A stretch of DNA of 64,000 nucleotides from Megaustenia siamemsis (GCA_032433765.1 JAVIAB010000051.1:52168030-52232029); one strand, 5' to 3'; counted from the first letter of the stretch, positions 32,190-43,631 are shown. The notes: generated by a model from the letters alone, not told the origin. Numbers and translations are program-made.

Positions 32190-33757
32190 TCTTGTATGTG
32201 CGTGCCTGTGTGAGTGTGAGAAAGATACACATTTCTGTCTAGTTGGGGTTTAATTAAAAATTCCACCTTACTAAACCACAATATAAAGAGTTGAGGAAAC
32301 CAGGTTTTATTTCTTGTTATCATTATTTTCCCCCCACCTCTTGGTCAAGTACCCATTTCTGTATCAACTGGAGAGCATCAAGCTGCATGTGAACTCTCTC
32401 TTACTGAGTTAGCTCACATCAGCAAGCCAGAGTGTTATAATTACTTATGTTTTCTTTGCCAAAAACCTGCTATAGTATGTTAAGCTGTCATCATAACAAT
32501 CCATAGTTTCAGTATTCTACCATAAATCACATCTTTTGACATGTTTGAAAAACACATTTTAAAGTTTGAAAAAAAAAAAAACCACAGACATAGTAAGGCA
32601 CCATATTTATAGCAATACCCAGAACAAATGGAAATGACCTATTAAATGACTGTAGTCTACTCATTCATAAATGGACACAAATAGACCACTTGATTAATAC
32701 AATATTTATTCTGTACGTACATGAAAGACAACTTTTAATTCTGCATTAATAATACTGGAACTACTGAACTGCTAAAGATCATATCACAAATGCAGCAACA
32801 TATAGAAAATACTTATTAAAAGAAACAAAACTGTATTAGTGATTTTGGAAGATGAGAAAAGAAGACATTCAACGAACGAAAAGTGTGTAACTTGACCATT
32901 AATGTTTGAACTCTGATGATATGAATTGTTGAAATAAGTCTTGTATCGGTCCAATAAAATGCCATGTTGATATTCGTAGAAGAGACCTCCATACCATACA
33001 AGTACTTCTTTATGCATTATGAGTTGTATTTTTTTAATTCAGTGTTTTAAAATTCTTCAATATTTACGTTTTTATTGTAGTGCAATCACTTTACCAGCTT
33101 TGCTTAGGAAATTAAATACTATAGAGCTGCAAGTAAACTTTTTACTTCCACTAGATGCATGCTCTGCTGTTGCATTAAAAAAAAATGTCTAATTGTCTGT
33201 TGCTAACTGTTGCATAGTTAGAAAGCGATATATGTTGTGTGTTTGTGTTTAATATATATATATGCTTCTACAAGTTTAAAATTATTTGTAAATGTTTATA
33301 CAAAAAAATATATAGATATTGAGCAGTCAAATATTTCCTCTTTACTCTATTACCTTTATTGATTAAGGAAGCGCAGACCTCCATTATTCTTTCTATGGTT
33401 GTTTCTTTTGCAGTTTGTATTACATGAAAAACCCCATGCACATCTCACATGAGTAAGAATAGCAAACACTACATAGGTATATGCTCTGTTCACTATACTT
33501 TATCTCACACCAACAAATGCAGGCATAATAACATACTGAAAGAAAAGGGTGATTGCAAATGTATTATCTAGTTGAAAATCATTAAAACTGCGGTATTAGG
33601 AACTTAAAAACTTTTAAATTATTGATGGGTCTGTATGTTCACAGCTCCACTGGCAAACACTTATTTTTAACAGTGGCACTCTTTTGTCTTATCCCCTGCC
33701 ATTTGAGAGGTTTTGGTATAAGCTAGGGAGGTAAACACTGGATAATAAAGTGGAGAC
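32190..33757. other. Intron, no recognised feature
   Basis: AT-rich intron. A purine stretch and GACAATAGATGGACAGAGACAGAG at about 32147-32172 may be the end of a family E copy. No other assignment. Confidence 0.4.
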
Positions 33758-33772
33758 CCTAAGGCGGTTAGT

Positions 33773-34120
33773 TAGTTTGTTTGCATTCTCCCAGTGACTA
33801 AAGGATCACACCTCTTCGTCTTCCATCCTTAATAGGAAATGTTAAGTGGGCGTGTCTGCGTTGTGTTGTGATTTGCAATGTAACTGTGATATTTGCACCT
33901 TTCAGCCCAACACGTTCAATTTCAGCACAACATTTTTAGTACAAGTTTGTCATCCATCTTCGATCTCTACTTGTTTGACCAGACTAGACAGGCTAGTCTG
34001 TTTCTAGAGGCACCAAGGAGAATTGGAGCAGGGTCTGGATGGTTCACTGATCCTGGTGCAAACCATCAGTGGGGGATCACTAACATCTTCCAGCTCTGCT
34101 GCTGTGTGGCGCCTTTGCCT
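33773..34120 (+). mobile_element. Family C element with perfect 15-bp target duplication
   Basis: Flanked by CCTAAGGCGGTTAGT (33758-33772 and 34121-34135). The 348-bp body has GTGACTAAAGGATCACACC, GTTAAGTGGGCGTGTCTGCG, CACCTTTCAGCCCAACACG, GACTAGACAGGCTAGTCTG and TCACTGATCCTGGTGCAAACC. This copy defines both ends of the element. It ends in GTGTGGCGCCTTTGCCT without a clear poly(A) tail. No convincing tRNA head is visible, so family C may be a SINE with a degenerate head or another short retroelement. Confidence 0.82.
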
Positions 34121-34135
34121 CCTAAGGCGGTTAGT

Positions 34136-34850
34136 GATTTGTTACAGATCCTTTTGGACAGTTGACACCGAACAAAGCAAATTTGAATTCTTTTGGAGTG
34201 ATCCATACATTATATGCCTAAGCTTTAGTTACAGAAAGGTCATCTCAGCATCTTCAATACAGAAGCCAAACCATTCCAAATCTTAGAAGGTTCCAGCATT
34301 TCAGATTGCAAGATGGAACATCAGTACATTGAGTCCTTGTCTCCCAGAAGGTCCTTGAGCAGATCAATGATATTCCAAAAATGTCGCCATCAATAATGAA
34401 CTTAAAAGACTTAAGGTGGACATTGTGGTACATCAAGAGACACATCCTGCCAACTGTTGATCATTTAGAGATTGAGGTTAAGCTTTCTTTCAGCAGGACA
34501 AATGTGCAGAACCAAGACTGAAGAGCGTAGGATTTGCCGTTAAAAACATTACTACCCGTGATAGAGTCACCATTAAATGGCACTGACCATATCCTGTTCA
34601 TCCGTCCGCATACTACCACAAGTACAATAAACCATTTCAATGTCTGTGCTCCAACCTCCTGTGTCACACCAGATATAAAAGACCAGTTCTATAAAGATCT
34701 TAACTCCACCATTAGAAAAACCCTAACTGTAAAACTCTTTATCATCATTGGAGACTTCAACATAAAAAGTTGGCACAAACCACAATGGATGGTCTATTTG
34801 TGTCTCAGGCTGCACACGGGCAATTTGATATAGAGAAAATTTAAAAAAGC
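34136..34850 (+). pseudogene. LINE endonuclease (APE-type) fragment
   Basis: Broken + strand translation gives FQIARWNISTLSPCLPEGP, NELKRLKVDIVVHQETHP, then INHFNVCAPTSCVT, KDQFYKDLNSTI and LFIIIGDFNIKSWHK. The order wN(I/V)xTL, LxxxxxDI..xQET, V..APT and GDFN is that of an apurinic-type LINE endonuclease. The last part is open over about 100 codons (34534-34833). It ends abruptly with no reverse transcriptase after it. The family C element at 33773-34120 inserted just upstream, apparently within its 5' region. Confidence 0.78.
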
Positions 34851-35527
34851 AAAGACTAGAGCTGTGTATATATCAAACATTCTGTAATTATGTTGTTGCT
34901 GAATTTATACTCAATATGTAAGACTATCTTGTTGATATAAAATTTGCTGTAAAATGTTTCACTCATTCTAGTTAATAGCGTTATTGAAAGAAATGCTCAA
35001 ATTCTATTCCATGTTTTGCTGTTATAATACACTCATTTGTACAAGTATTTTGATAACACTATCAGTAGATTATATAATAGAGAACAGTTAATAATTTATG
35101 TAATACAAGATATTGTAAAAAATGCATACAATATAGTCTTTCTTCTTTCAGTATTTTTTTATTAGTGGTTATAAAGTACTGGAATGTTTACTGGCATCAA
35201 TGGTATCACATTTTTGAGAAATTTGTTATTAACAAGGCACCAGTCTTTGTATCTTTATTATGTCATGAAGTGTTCAAATACAATTTATAAATGTTTCAGA
35301 CATTGGGAGTTTTACACTTTGGGGAGCGTTTTCAGGTACTAACAGCTTGTTTTGAAATGTAATTGATATGTTCTTATTGTGATGGATTGTTTTATATTTT
35401 GTTGTACCATTTATGCATGTGATATAATTTTTTTTTAATGTGCTCTACACATTGTGCACTTCTTTTTTCTGGTTGTACTCAATTTATTGTTTTTTTTTAA
35501 ATGGTGTTTTTAATTTTGTCCAATTTT
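34851..35527. other. Intron, no recognised feature
   Basis: AT-rich intron with no family recognised. Confidence 0.5.
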
Positions 35528-35539
35528 TTTGTGTGGACA

Positions 35540-36195
35540 TCATCATCATCATGTACCCTGCCAGTTGGCGTAGGCGATCATGTCTCTCCACAATCTTCTA
35601 TCTACAGTGCATCGTATCAGTTCTGTTGTTGACTGTTTTACATGCCATGACATCAAGCTATCCAGTATTTTCTCTCTTTGTCGTCCGCGATCTCTCTCTC
35701 CTTTTATTTTGCCAGTTGTAACCAAGTATTCCAACTTTCCTATTCTCATGATGTGCCCGAAAAATGTTGATTGCTTCTTTCTGATGTTTTTTAAGAGCTC
35801 CCTTTTTGTGTTGGCCTCTTTAAGAACTTCCTCATTGGTCTTTTTATCCGTCCAGGGAACTTTCAACATTCTTCTGAGAAATCCCATCTCTGTGGCCTCT
35901 AACCGTCTTTTCATTTGTTTGTCTACTGTCCATGATTCGCTTCCATAGGTCAGAATTGGTTCTATATAGCACTGATGAACTCTCTTTCTCATTTTTATTG
36001 ACATAGATTTGTTGCATAAGATATTTTTCATTTTCTTAAATGCTATTTTGGCCTTAGCTATTCTGCTTTTTATTTCTGTGGTGCATCTCCCATCTGATGT
36101 AATTATTGTGCTCAAGTATTTGAAACGTTGCACTTGTTTCAGATTTGTCTTGTTTATTTTTATGCTGCATGATGGTGATGATTGTTTCATTCTAG
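35540..36195 (-). mobile_element. LINE family B, 656 bp, open C-terminal frame
   Basis: Flanked by perfect 12-bp duplications TTTGTGTGGACA (35528-35539, 36196-36207). The minus-strand frame is open from the 5' truncation to the stop at 35549. It encodes the end of a non-LTR reverse transcriptase: TIITSDGRCTTEIKSRIAKA, QCYIEPILTYGSESWTV, FLRRMLKVPWTDKKTNEEVL, FFGHIMRIGKLEYLV, IKGERDRGRQREKILDSL and finally MIAYANWQGT. The 3' tail is (ATG)n after a stop near the end. A young, dead-on-arrival copy and the reference for the family B pieces at 10610, 14046, 39027, 43632 and 62729. Confidence 0.93.
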
Positions 36196-36337
36196 TTTGT
36201 GTGGACAAGAATGTGAATAATGCAAAGAAAGTTTTTTTATAAATAATCACTGTTGACAAATTTGTTGTATTTTTATAAATGAAGAATGATTTTTATTTTC
36301 TTTAATTTGTTGTTGTACAATGTTTGTATCCAATCAT

Positions 36338-36539
36338 CTATCTATCTATTATCCTTTTGAGCCGAAGACGGCACATAGGGCAGAACCACAATCTCAAAAA
36401 CAGAAACCTTGCGTGCCAAAATGGCACATATTGCAGAGATCACAGCTTCTAAAATTTATGGTCTGTTTCCATAACAATGCTTTTTACAATGACAGCTTAT
36501 CAAGCCATCGATCAATCTCCTTAGTCGCCTCTTATGACA
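36338..36539 (-). mobile_element. Family E element (minus)
   Basis: Flanked by TGTATCCAATCAT (36325-36337) and TGCATCCAATCAT (36540-36552), 13 bp with one difference. The reverse complement of the 3' half of 21390-21828: GATA tail, GGGCAGAACCACAATCTC, GAAACCTTGCGTGCCAAAAT, AGCTTATCAAGCCATCGATCAA. 5'-truncated. Confidence 0.82.
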
Positions 36540-36552
36540 TGCATCCAATCAT

Positions 36553-38260
36553 ACAGATATATTTGCACCCACTTTTTTTACTTTTTTTATTTTAACCCAG
36601 GAAATATTGAGAAACATAAATAATACAGGATTTTTATATATTAGAGCATTAATGTGACTTTTAATGAATTATTTTTTAACATCTTTCTTAGAATAACTGA
36701 CTTCATTTAAATTTATAGTAGCTGTATCATATTGGAAGTATACTAACCAATAGATCATTAGTTGGATTTTTCCTAAACACTCTTTTCTGCTTAGTAGTAA
36801 AGCAATAATTTCCTGTGTTAGAACAGGTAATTGCAACAGAAAAAAAAGCATATGCTCTCTAAGCCCAAATTCTGTGGCTGAGTGCTGTGAGGTGACAATT
36901 CATGGTTCTACAGCATAAAATATATTATTAGTTAAACACTGTGTTAAATGTATCCCAAAAGATTAGGTAGAGGCAATAGTAGTAAGCTGCTCAAATAAAT
37001 TGGAGTTATATGTGTCTAATTGTATCAATATGAAGAAAAGGTATTTCAAGCACAGCATATTCAAATTTTCATCCAGGGTTAGACTACTTTTATGATAAAT
37101 GATGGCAGTCATTAGTTTATGAAATACATTTTTGATAGAGAATAGCTGAACACAGTAGAACGCTTTCAGTCCATTGATGTGTACACTGTATGATTTACAT
37201 CAATTTGAAATTATACACATGTTGTACTTACATTCTTTTATTGTAATTATTACCATTATCTACATTGTGGTATTGAATAATTCACATTTGTGTCCTCATC
37301 TTTATCCTCATTTATATAATGGTATCATTTGTTCAAATTACTGATAGCCCCAAGACTTATTTGTTAATATCATTAAATATTCATGATCATTTTAAAGATA
37401 CAAATAATGAACTATATTTCATCTGATCTAACATATAATATGTGTGTATATATTATACATATAATATATGTATATTAATACATATAGCTGTATGTATTAA
37501 TAAAAAAAACAGAATGCTGTGGTCTCTTTTTTTTCAAAGAATTTAGCAACATGTATTACATGTTTGTGAAATAAATAACAATCAAAGTGTGTTTAAAGTC
37601 TATTATACACTTGTAAAGACACACAATGAATAAAATCTTTATGCTAGGAATCATTCATCAGAGACAAGGGACTATGTGAATGAAAGTTTATAGGTTTTAT
37701 AATTATTGTTTAGTTTACAATATGCCACATTTACCTACATATAAGTCTTCACATAAGTAGGTTAGTAAGTTTTGGTGTCGCACAGTGCGCCACTCTCAAT
37801 TTGATTAGTGTGAACCATCATCAAACAATATTCTTTTTACATGTCTTGTATCGTCTTGGTATTGGTGAAATCTAATACCTCATTCAGTTATCTAAAAATT
37901 CATATATAATATGTTATATGTTAGATAAATATAAATATGTAGATTGATTCTTAAAACCATGAAAAATTTTGTCTCTGAAATCTCTTCTGTTGCATAAATA
38001 AAAGCTTCCATACGGAAAGAGTTAAAAAACTTCTAATGTTATGATGTGAACACTCATTGAGGTAGTAATGTTCATGTTATTTTCATGACATTGTTGCCAT
38101 AAAAATGGTTTAGATAAAAGATAATGAAAAGATTAATGAGTCCCCTAGTTATAGGTTGTTGTAGTGCTTTTTTAGGTTGACATAAATATCATCATCTAAT
38201 CATGTCAGCTAAGGTAGACAGTCCATAGTACCTTGTCCCTTGGTATGTTAATCAATTCTT
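36553..38260. other. Intron, no recognised feature
   Basis: AT-rich intron. A TA-rich near-palindrome lies at about 37430-37500. No repeat family or coding signal recognised. Confidence 0.5.
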
Positions 38261-38560
38261 TTGTTGACTCCTTGTCACAATACTAGACTGTTCATTAAAC
38301 ACTTTGAGCAGATCAAGATGTTCAGACTCAGAATAAACAAGATAGGACTCGATGACTTTGCAACATGTGACTCTGAATCAGCCACACAAACTCCAGAGCA
38401 TACACTACATGACTTCAGCACTCTTAAATACCCAAAGAACACAAATATGGCTCACAAGAACAACCCTAGATGACAAACTATGGAGAACCGGTGATGACCT
38501 CTAACACGCCAGCTTGTTCATGACCCAAGCTGGTCTAAATGTCTAAATACACAGCAATAT
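38261..38560 (+). pseudogene. LINE A-like RNase H C-terminal fragment
   Basis: Translates as MFRLRINKIGLDDFATCDSE, ATQTPEHTLHDFSTL, then (one frame on) RDKLWRTGDDL. This is the region after RNase H in I/Jockey-type LINEs, equivalent to residues 470-540 of the protein at 15126-16784 (RLRTGHNRL, PQTAEHILQDC, KLYGPLQEL). Cysteines of the zinc-like motif are partly lost. Confidence 0.7.
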
Positions 38561-38580
38561 TTGATTGCTGAAGAAAAAGA

Positions 38581-39017
38581 AATTAAGCTCTTTATATAGA
38601 GCTTTGTAGCAGGAGGCAGTATGAGCAAGTGTCTCTTTTCTTTAGCTTCATCACATTTTAGGGAGGGCGGACCTGAGTCATGACTTTCAGACATTGGCTA
38701 AAGCAAATAGTCATCATTGTCCACAAATTCCTCATTCTTTGAAGTGTCCATTAATTCATTTGTTGACTTCCTTCTTTGTTATAAGACTAAACTGCTCATG
38801 ATATTTCCTTCTGTTCCATTCTTTGTTGTTTCTTTTTTTCCCTATAACATTACATTTTTTATCAGAATCAGCTACAGATTTACATTACACATCTAGTGAC
38901 TTGAACAGATTGTTGTTTGTTTCTTAATTTTGTGCAAGCTCTTTGTGTGCATTGACTTCTTTCAACAAGAAAGCCATCATTATTTTTTTTTAAATCTCTA
39001 TTCTTGAAATTATCAAC
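38581..39017. other. Intron, no recognised feature
   Basis: Unassigned intron between a LINE A-like scrap and a LINE B copy. Confidence 0.4.
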
Positions 39018-39026
39018 ATTTTTGTG

Positions 39027-40163
39027 CATCATCATCATCATCAAGTACCATGCCTGCTGGCATAGGTGATCAAAGCTCTCCTCAACTTTTGATCTCGACA
39101 TTTATTTATCATTTCTGTTATTGACCATCTGCCAAGAGATTCTCTTAAGATGTCTGGTATCTTTTTCTATTTCTTTCCCTCTGTCTCTTCATCCCTCATT
39201 TTTCCCAGTTGTCACAATATATTCCAGTTGTTCCCATCTCATTACATGACATAAACAATGATGATTGTTCCTTTCTAATATTGGCTCTCTTTTTTGCTTT
39301 GGCCTCTTTAGAAGCATTTTCATTACTCTTCTTAGCTGTCAATGGTATTCAAAACATTCGTCTGTAAAACCTAATTTCTACAGTCTCCAGTGATTTTCTT
39401 GTCTCTTGTCCTATTGTCCATGATTCACATCCATATGTAAAGACTGGCTCTACATAACATTTAAGAACAATTTATTCTTGTTTCCATTGTCAAAAATGGA
39501 TTGCACAATCTCTTCCTCCTTTTTTGTAAAGCTGCTTTTGCCTGAGCTATTCTGCACCTCACCATCTACCATATGAGGTTAACATTGTTCCCAGATGTTT
39601 AAATTCATTTACCGTTTTAATATTGTTTGCTATTGAGGATGAGTCATTCATTTTTGCTTTCCTTCACTATCATGTCTAACATTTTTTGTAACTCAATTTC
39701 ACTCATAGTGATCAATACTGTATCATCAGCATACCTGAGTTTTTTTTATATTATGACTTCCAATTGTTATTCCAGGCATGTCCCTTATGGATCTTAAAAT
39801 AAATCTCACTATACATATTAAATAAATAAATCAGGTGACATCACACAACCTTGCCTAACATCTAGTTTTATTTGTTGGAACATTCCCAATTGATTTCTAG
39901 TTCTTATGGCTGCTGTTTGTTGTCAGTATATGTTCTTTATTATTCTTAGTTCTTTGGTGTCAATGTTTATGACTTCTAAAATTTTGATTATTTCTTGGTG
40001 TTTTACATTGTCAAATGTTTTGGTATAATCTATGAAACAAAGGTATAGATCTGTTTTCTCCTTATTGTGCATAATAATGTTGAAGTGATACAAATTAAAT
40101 GATTGCACTTGTTCTTCCATGTCATTTTCCTCATGAGCACACTTGTTTGTCATCTGACCAGAT
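39027..40163 (-). mobile_element. LINE family B, longest copy, decayed
   Basis: On the minus strand it runs from reverse transcriptase palm (KTDLYLCFIDYTKTFDNVKH, KILEVINIDTKELRIIKNIY, near 40153-39923) through TRNQLGMFQQIK and PDLFNMY to the 3' end CACCTATGCC...CATGGTACTTGATGATGATG at 39027. Frameshifts and stops throughout. Possible target duplication ATTTTTGTG (about 39018-39026) and ATTTTTTGTG (from about 40164), one base different in length. Much older than the copy at 35540. Confidence 0.8.
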
Positions 40164-40169
40164 TTTTTG

Positions 40170-40400
40170 TGTTCAGCCTGTGATATCAGTATCTTTCAGC
40201 TCAATGAATCCATCTTCCACAAGCCATTTTTGGATATCGGGTTCTCTCTTGATACCTTTTTGCATAGCCAGACTAGTTAGTCTGTTCCCAAAACCACTGA
40301 AGTGAAGTGGAATAGCGTGTTAATCAGCTCATATTAATGCTTTATAAGCATTGGTTGCTCATTCTGACATAAGCAGTCAGCTAAATTCGCCAGGTGCTGA
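40170..40400 (+). mobile_element. Family C element, diverged
   Basis: Shares TTTCAGCTCAATGAATCCATC, GCCAGACTAGTTAGTCTGTT, AAGTGGAATAGCGTG and AAGCAGTCAGCTAA with other family C copies. 5' end missing. Confidence 0.5.
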
Positions 40401-40503
40401 TTGACAATGATTTCAATTAATTGTACGAGGGAGTATCATCCACATGTTAAGACTGGCTGAATAAACTAAATGATTATTTATATGTATTCATTATTAATAT
40501 TTG

Positions 40504-40581
40504 GGTGTCCGGTTAGCGCAGTCGATAGGCGGTTGGCTTACCACGGCAACAGCCGGGGTTCGTAATCCTGGCGAGGACACC
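40504..40581 (+). tRNA. tRNA-like unit 1 of SINE A (not a functional tRNA gene)
   Basis: A 78-nt cloverleaf-like sequence: GGTGTCC at the 5' end pairs perfectly with GGACACC at the 3' end. An A-box region (GGTTAGCGCAGTCGATAGG) and a T arm CCGGG-GTTCGTAAT-CCTGG with a near-consensus B box are present. The anticodon arm is odd: GTTG and CAAC pair around an 11-nt loop, so no anticodon can be assigned. It probably serves as RNA polymerase III promoter. Confidence 0.8.
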
Positions 40582-40611
40582 TGGGTTTTACTAATTCCCT
40601 AAAAATTAGTA

Positions 40612-40689
40612 GGAGCCGCGATAGCTCAGTGGTTAGTGAACTGGACTACTACGGACAAGGGGTAGGGTTCGATCCCAACCGACGGCTCC
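40612..40689 (+). tRNA. tRNA-like unit 2 of SINE A (not a functional tRNA gene)
   Basis: Also 78 nt. GGAGCCG pairs perfectly with CGGCTCC. The A box TAGCTCAGTGGTTAG is close to consensus and the B box GGTTCGATCCC is consensus, with AGGGTTCGATCCCA forming part of the T arm. The anticodon stem is weak. Older copies at 48565 and 61102 start exactly with this unit, so it is the ancestral head. Confidence 0.85.
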
Positions 40690-41184
40690 GGGTTCACCCA
40701 GCCTTAAATGGGTACCGGATTTTTTCTGGGAAAGTAAAAGCAGCACGGGCGTAATACCGACCACATTACCCCAAAAATCATGTGCTGAAGGTCTGTAAAA
40801 TATAGGGTCACTAACACCATATTTCCCTATACGCCACTTGGCGTGACGGGGGGTACTTTACTTACTTACATTATTAATATTAACTTAGTGTTTGTTAATT
40901 AATTGTACAAAAGATTAACATCCATTTATTAAGACTTGCTCAATATAACTTTGAATACATATATTCTCCCACTTTCACTGACTAGAGTTTGTTGTTTGAA
41001 AATGATTTTCGTTGTTTTGTTTGGTGTGCTAACTGATATCAATATTCACAGATAATTGCAATGAAATATTAACTGATGTTTTTTTTTATTTACTGTAATA
41101 TTGAATTTTAATATGAATCAATTAACACTGAATAACATATTGGGAAAAGTTGGTGAAATAATTGTGTTAATTATTCATTTGTAG

Positions 41185-41271
41185 GCCCCAGAAGGTGAAA
41201 ACCAGCCAAGTACCGATGTTGACTTATTTGTTTCTACTGAAAAGATAATGGTGCTCAATACAGACTTACAG
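41185..41271 (+). CDS. APBA1: Mint/X11 exon d, PTB core
   Basis: An 87-nt exon between TTATTCATTTGTAG and GTCAGT, phase 0 at both ends. It encodes APEGENQPSTDVDLFVSTEK followed by IMVLNTDLQ: the loop and the strands that follow the first helix of the Mint PTB domain. APEGE..P.T.VDLF.ST..I.VLN is diagnostic for the X11 family. Joined to exon c it reads RIK-APEGEN, the arrangement without any extra segment at the junction. The preceding intron is 21.7 kb, the largest here. Confidence 0.97.
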
Positions 41272-41530
41272 GTCAGTCATGTCAATTGTTCTCTAATTTT
41301 TTCTTTTGTTTTTAGTCTATAATTCAGCAATAAAGCAATAGAGATTAGGAAAGGCTATTAATTTAGTGAGAGATAGTGTTGTGGCATGGTCACTCATAAA
41401 TATGAATCAGAATAGCCACCATTGAAATTAGATGTTTAAAGCAAGTGAATGGAGTTACTTTAAGAGACGAAATTAGGGTTTGAATATAAAGTAAAGAATT
41501 TGCATATAACCAGTCGTGATTAACATGCAA

Positions 41531-43050
41531 AAGTTTATCTATCTTTAATTTGCCTGAAGTGCCATCTATATCTGCTATGTCAGTTCTTATATAAATGTTA
41601 CTGTTCTTTGTAGCTCTTGCAGCCATTTAGTTTTGCCTGTAGTGTTGCACCTATGAGCCAATGGGTTTTCCTTAATGTACTATATTCAGTACAGTCTTAA
41701 AGTATGTGTTAAGCAGTTTGAGGTGCTTGTCCACACATACATGTGGCTGAGGTTGCCTATCTTGAATTTTGTATACATGCAACTATGGAGTCGATAGTGC
41801 CCTATTCTGAGGCTTATAATGAGAATTTGTTCCCATCTATTCATATTATGGTAGACATATTTATTTGGATCTGTAATACTATTTATTAAATATAATATAT
41901 AATATTTGGAGCTGTATTACTAATAGAAAAAGAAGATGTCATCAAACAGGTCTGTGGGGTTACCAATATCAATGTTGGCGAGGAGTGGATACTGGTGCCT
42001 ACATCATTCATGGGGGACATTCTCTTGTATTGTCACACTTGACAGGAAAAGTAAGGAACAGAACTAGGTCGTGGTCAATGGTTATCTGCGATAACACCGA
42101 TGAGAAAGATGCAGTCATCTATACAGATGGATCTGTAATATGACACCAAAGAAGTGCATGGGCATTTACAGCACTCTCGGCAGGCAGAATAGTCAAAGAA
42201 GACAGTGGTGCATATGTCATGACCACGAGTAGCATGACGATGGTGGTGATGGCAGTGACTAGGGCATACAACTGGTTAGAGTCACAAGAAGGGCTATACC
42301 CACGCCTGTATACTGAGTGATTCGATGAGCATGATAAAAAAGTGGAGGCGGGCTCTGTACGCGTGCAATGGTTAGAGTCATTGTAGAAGTCAAAATTACA
42401 TAAGATCACTTTTGTCTATGTCCCTGGACATGTGGGAATATGTGGAAATGAAAGAGCGGACAGGTTGGCTAGCTGCGCTGTCGTTGAGGACGTTCAACCA
42501 ATGGATCGGGCAGACATCATTAATGCCCTCTAAGATGTGGGAAGAGCACAGGACTTCGACAAACACAAATCCACGTCATTCATTTGGATGAAAGAGATGA
42601 GAGTTAAGATGGGCATGGCCATAAATGAGAAACTTAGTGGGCATGTATGAAGACTTATCAACCAACACAGAACTTGAGTCGTCAGTCGCTGGACACTGCG
42701 GGACTTGCTGAGGAGGGGATCTGAGCACCGATGGACATGTTCAGAGTGCAATGATGATGACCCGAAAATAACTCAATATTTATTTGGAGCTAGTGATCTT
42801 CTGATTGATTGAATTGTCTATTTCTGTTGATGGTATGTAACTGATACATCTGGTTTCTGCTGGTATATAACCAGTGCATCTGGTAGTTTGCTTGCTGTGC
42901 CTTCCTTTGCCAACTGGTCTGTTTTCTTTTTTTGTGGTATTCCACATTCAGATGGGATTGACTGCAGGGTGACCTTGTGGTGCTTGCAGAGTATAGTCAA
43001 TAAGGTCTACAAATATGGAATTTGTCTGGACTGTAGTGCTGAATACATAA
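41531..43050 (-). mobile_element. LINE A, old copy split by a nested element
   Basis: 41531-41869 and 42789-43050 are both minus-strand and together match the 3' part of the intact LINE A (15091-15700) in order: GATA tail, CTGAAGTGCCATCTATATCTGC, CAACTATGGAGTCGATAGTGC, then after the interruption TGGTATGTAACTGATACATC, CCAACTGGTCTGTTTTC, GCAGGGTGACCTTGTGGTGC. Many substitutions and stops. The gap is filled by the + strand RNase H element at 41870-42775. Confidence 0.88.
41870..42775 (+). mobile_element. RNase H element inserted into LINE A
   Basis: Flanked by 13-bp duplications ATATTTATTTGGA (41857-41869, 42776-42788), so it moved as a discrete unit. The + strand encodes, with stops, AVIYTDGSVI, SAWAFTALSAGRIVKEDSGA, YVMTTSSMTMVVMAVTRAYN, FVYVPGHVGICGNERADRLA and SCAVVEDVQPMDRADI, an RNase H fold with the DG, E and D positions recognisable in part, then a cysteine-containing end (DLLRRGSEHRWTCSECNDDD). 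No reverse transcriptase is seen inside. It ends right after the coding region (ATAACTCA). Related copies: 7465-7942 and 22511-23240. Confidence 0.82.
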
Positions 43051-43631
43051 AAAGATATAAAATAGCATGATTTTCCCATCTGGAGAGAATGTTTTGTGTC
43101 TCCATACATGGCAATAAAAGAAACGGAAAACTAATGTCAGCGAATGGACAATATCAGAGAGACTTTGCAATAGAATGGAAACACTTTGGGTGAGGTAGAC
43201 AGAGCAAGAGCTGGAGCTAAACTGATATCCAAATGGATGATTTAATAACGTGTACAGAAATATGAATAATTTTGTGTCACCGAGAGTGTGCTAAAGAAAG
43301 GGACTGTTGTAATACTAATAGATTCCATAAATGAAGCACATAGGGATCATATAATGGCAAACATGCAGAATGAATAGTATTGATTATATCTTTGAATAAT
43401 AAACTCATAGATTTTATTTCAATTATCTAGTAGTACAGTAATCAACAAAATAAAGATGAATCGAACAAATAAAGTTAATGTTAGTTGACAAATTTAGGTC
43501 AGTACCATAATATGGGTTGGCTTTGAGATTAACACTACCAGAACTTTTCATTGTTACTAGTTTATATCTTTCTGCTTACAACTACCAGAATTCATATTTT
43601 TACTTATTTATTATTATTATTATGGTAAATG
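43051..43631. other. Intron, no recognised feature
   Basis: Unassigned AT-rich intron between exons d and e. Confidence 0.45.

Larger units (their letters stand above)
40502..40868 (+). mobile_element. SINE A, full-length two-head form, young
   Basis: Flanked by perfect 13-bp duplications CATTATTAATATT (40489-40501, 40869-40881). Layout: tRNA-like unit 1 (40504-40581), a 30-nt linker whose TACTAATT and AATTAGTA arms can pair, tRNA-like unit 2 (40612-40689), a body with CCAGCCTTAAATGGGTACCG, CACATTACCCCAAAAATCAT and CGCCACTTGGCGTG (a hairpin), and a tail TACTTTACTTACTTA instead of poly(A). Both tRNA units are 78 nt with perfect 7-bp acceptor stems. The 25829 copy appears identical, so the family was active recently. 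Confidence 0.95.

Noticed and set aside
40504..40689. Two functional nuclear tRNA genes.
   Set aside because: The anticodon arms do not give a standard 5-bp stem and 7-nt loop, and the units lie inside a SINE with target duplications.
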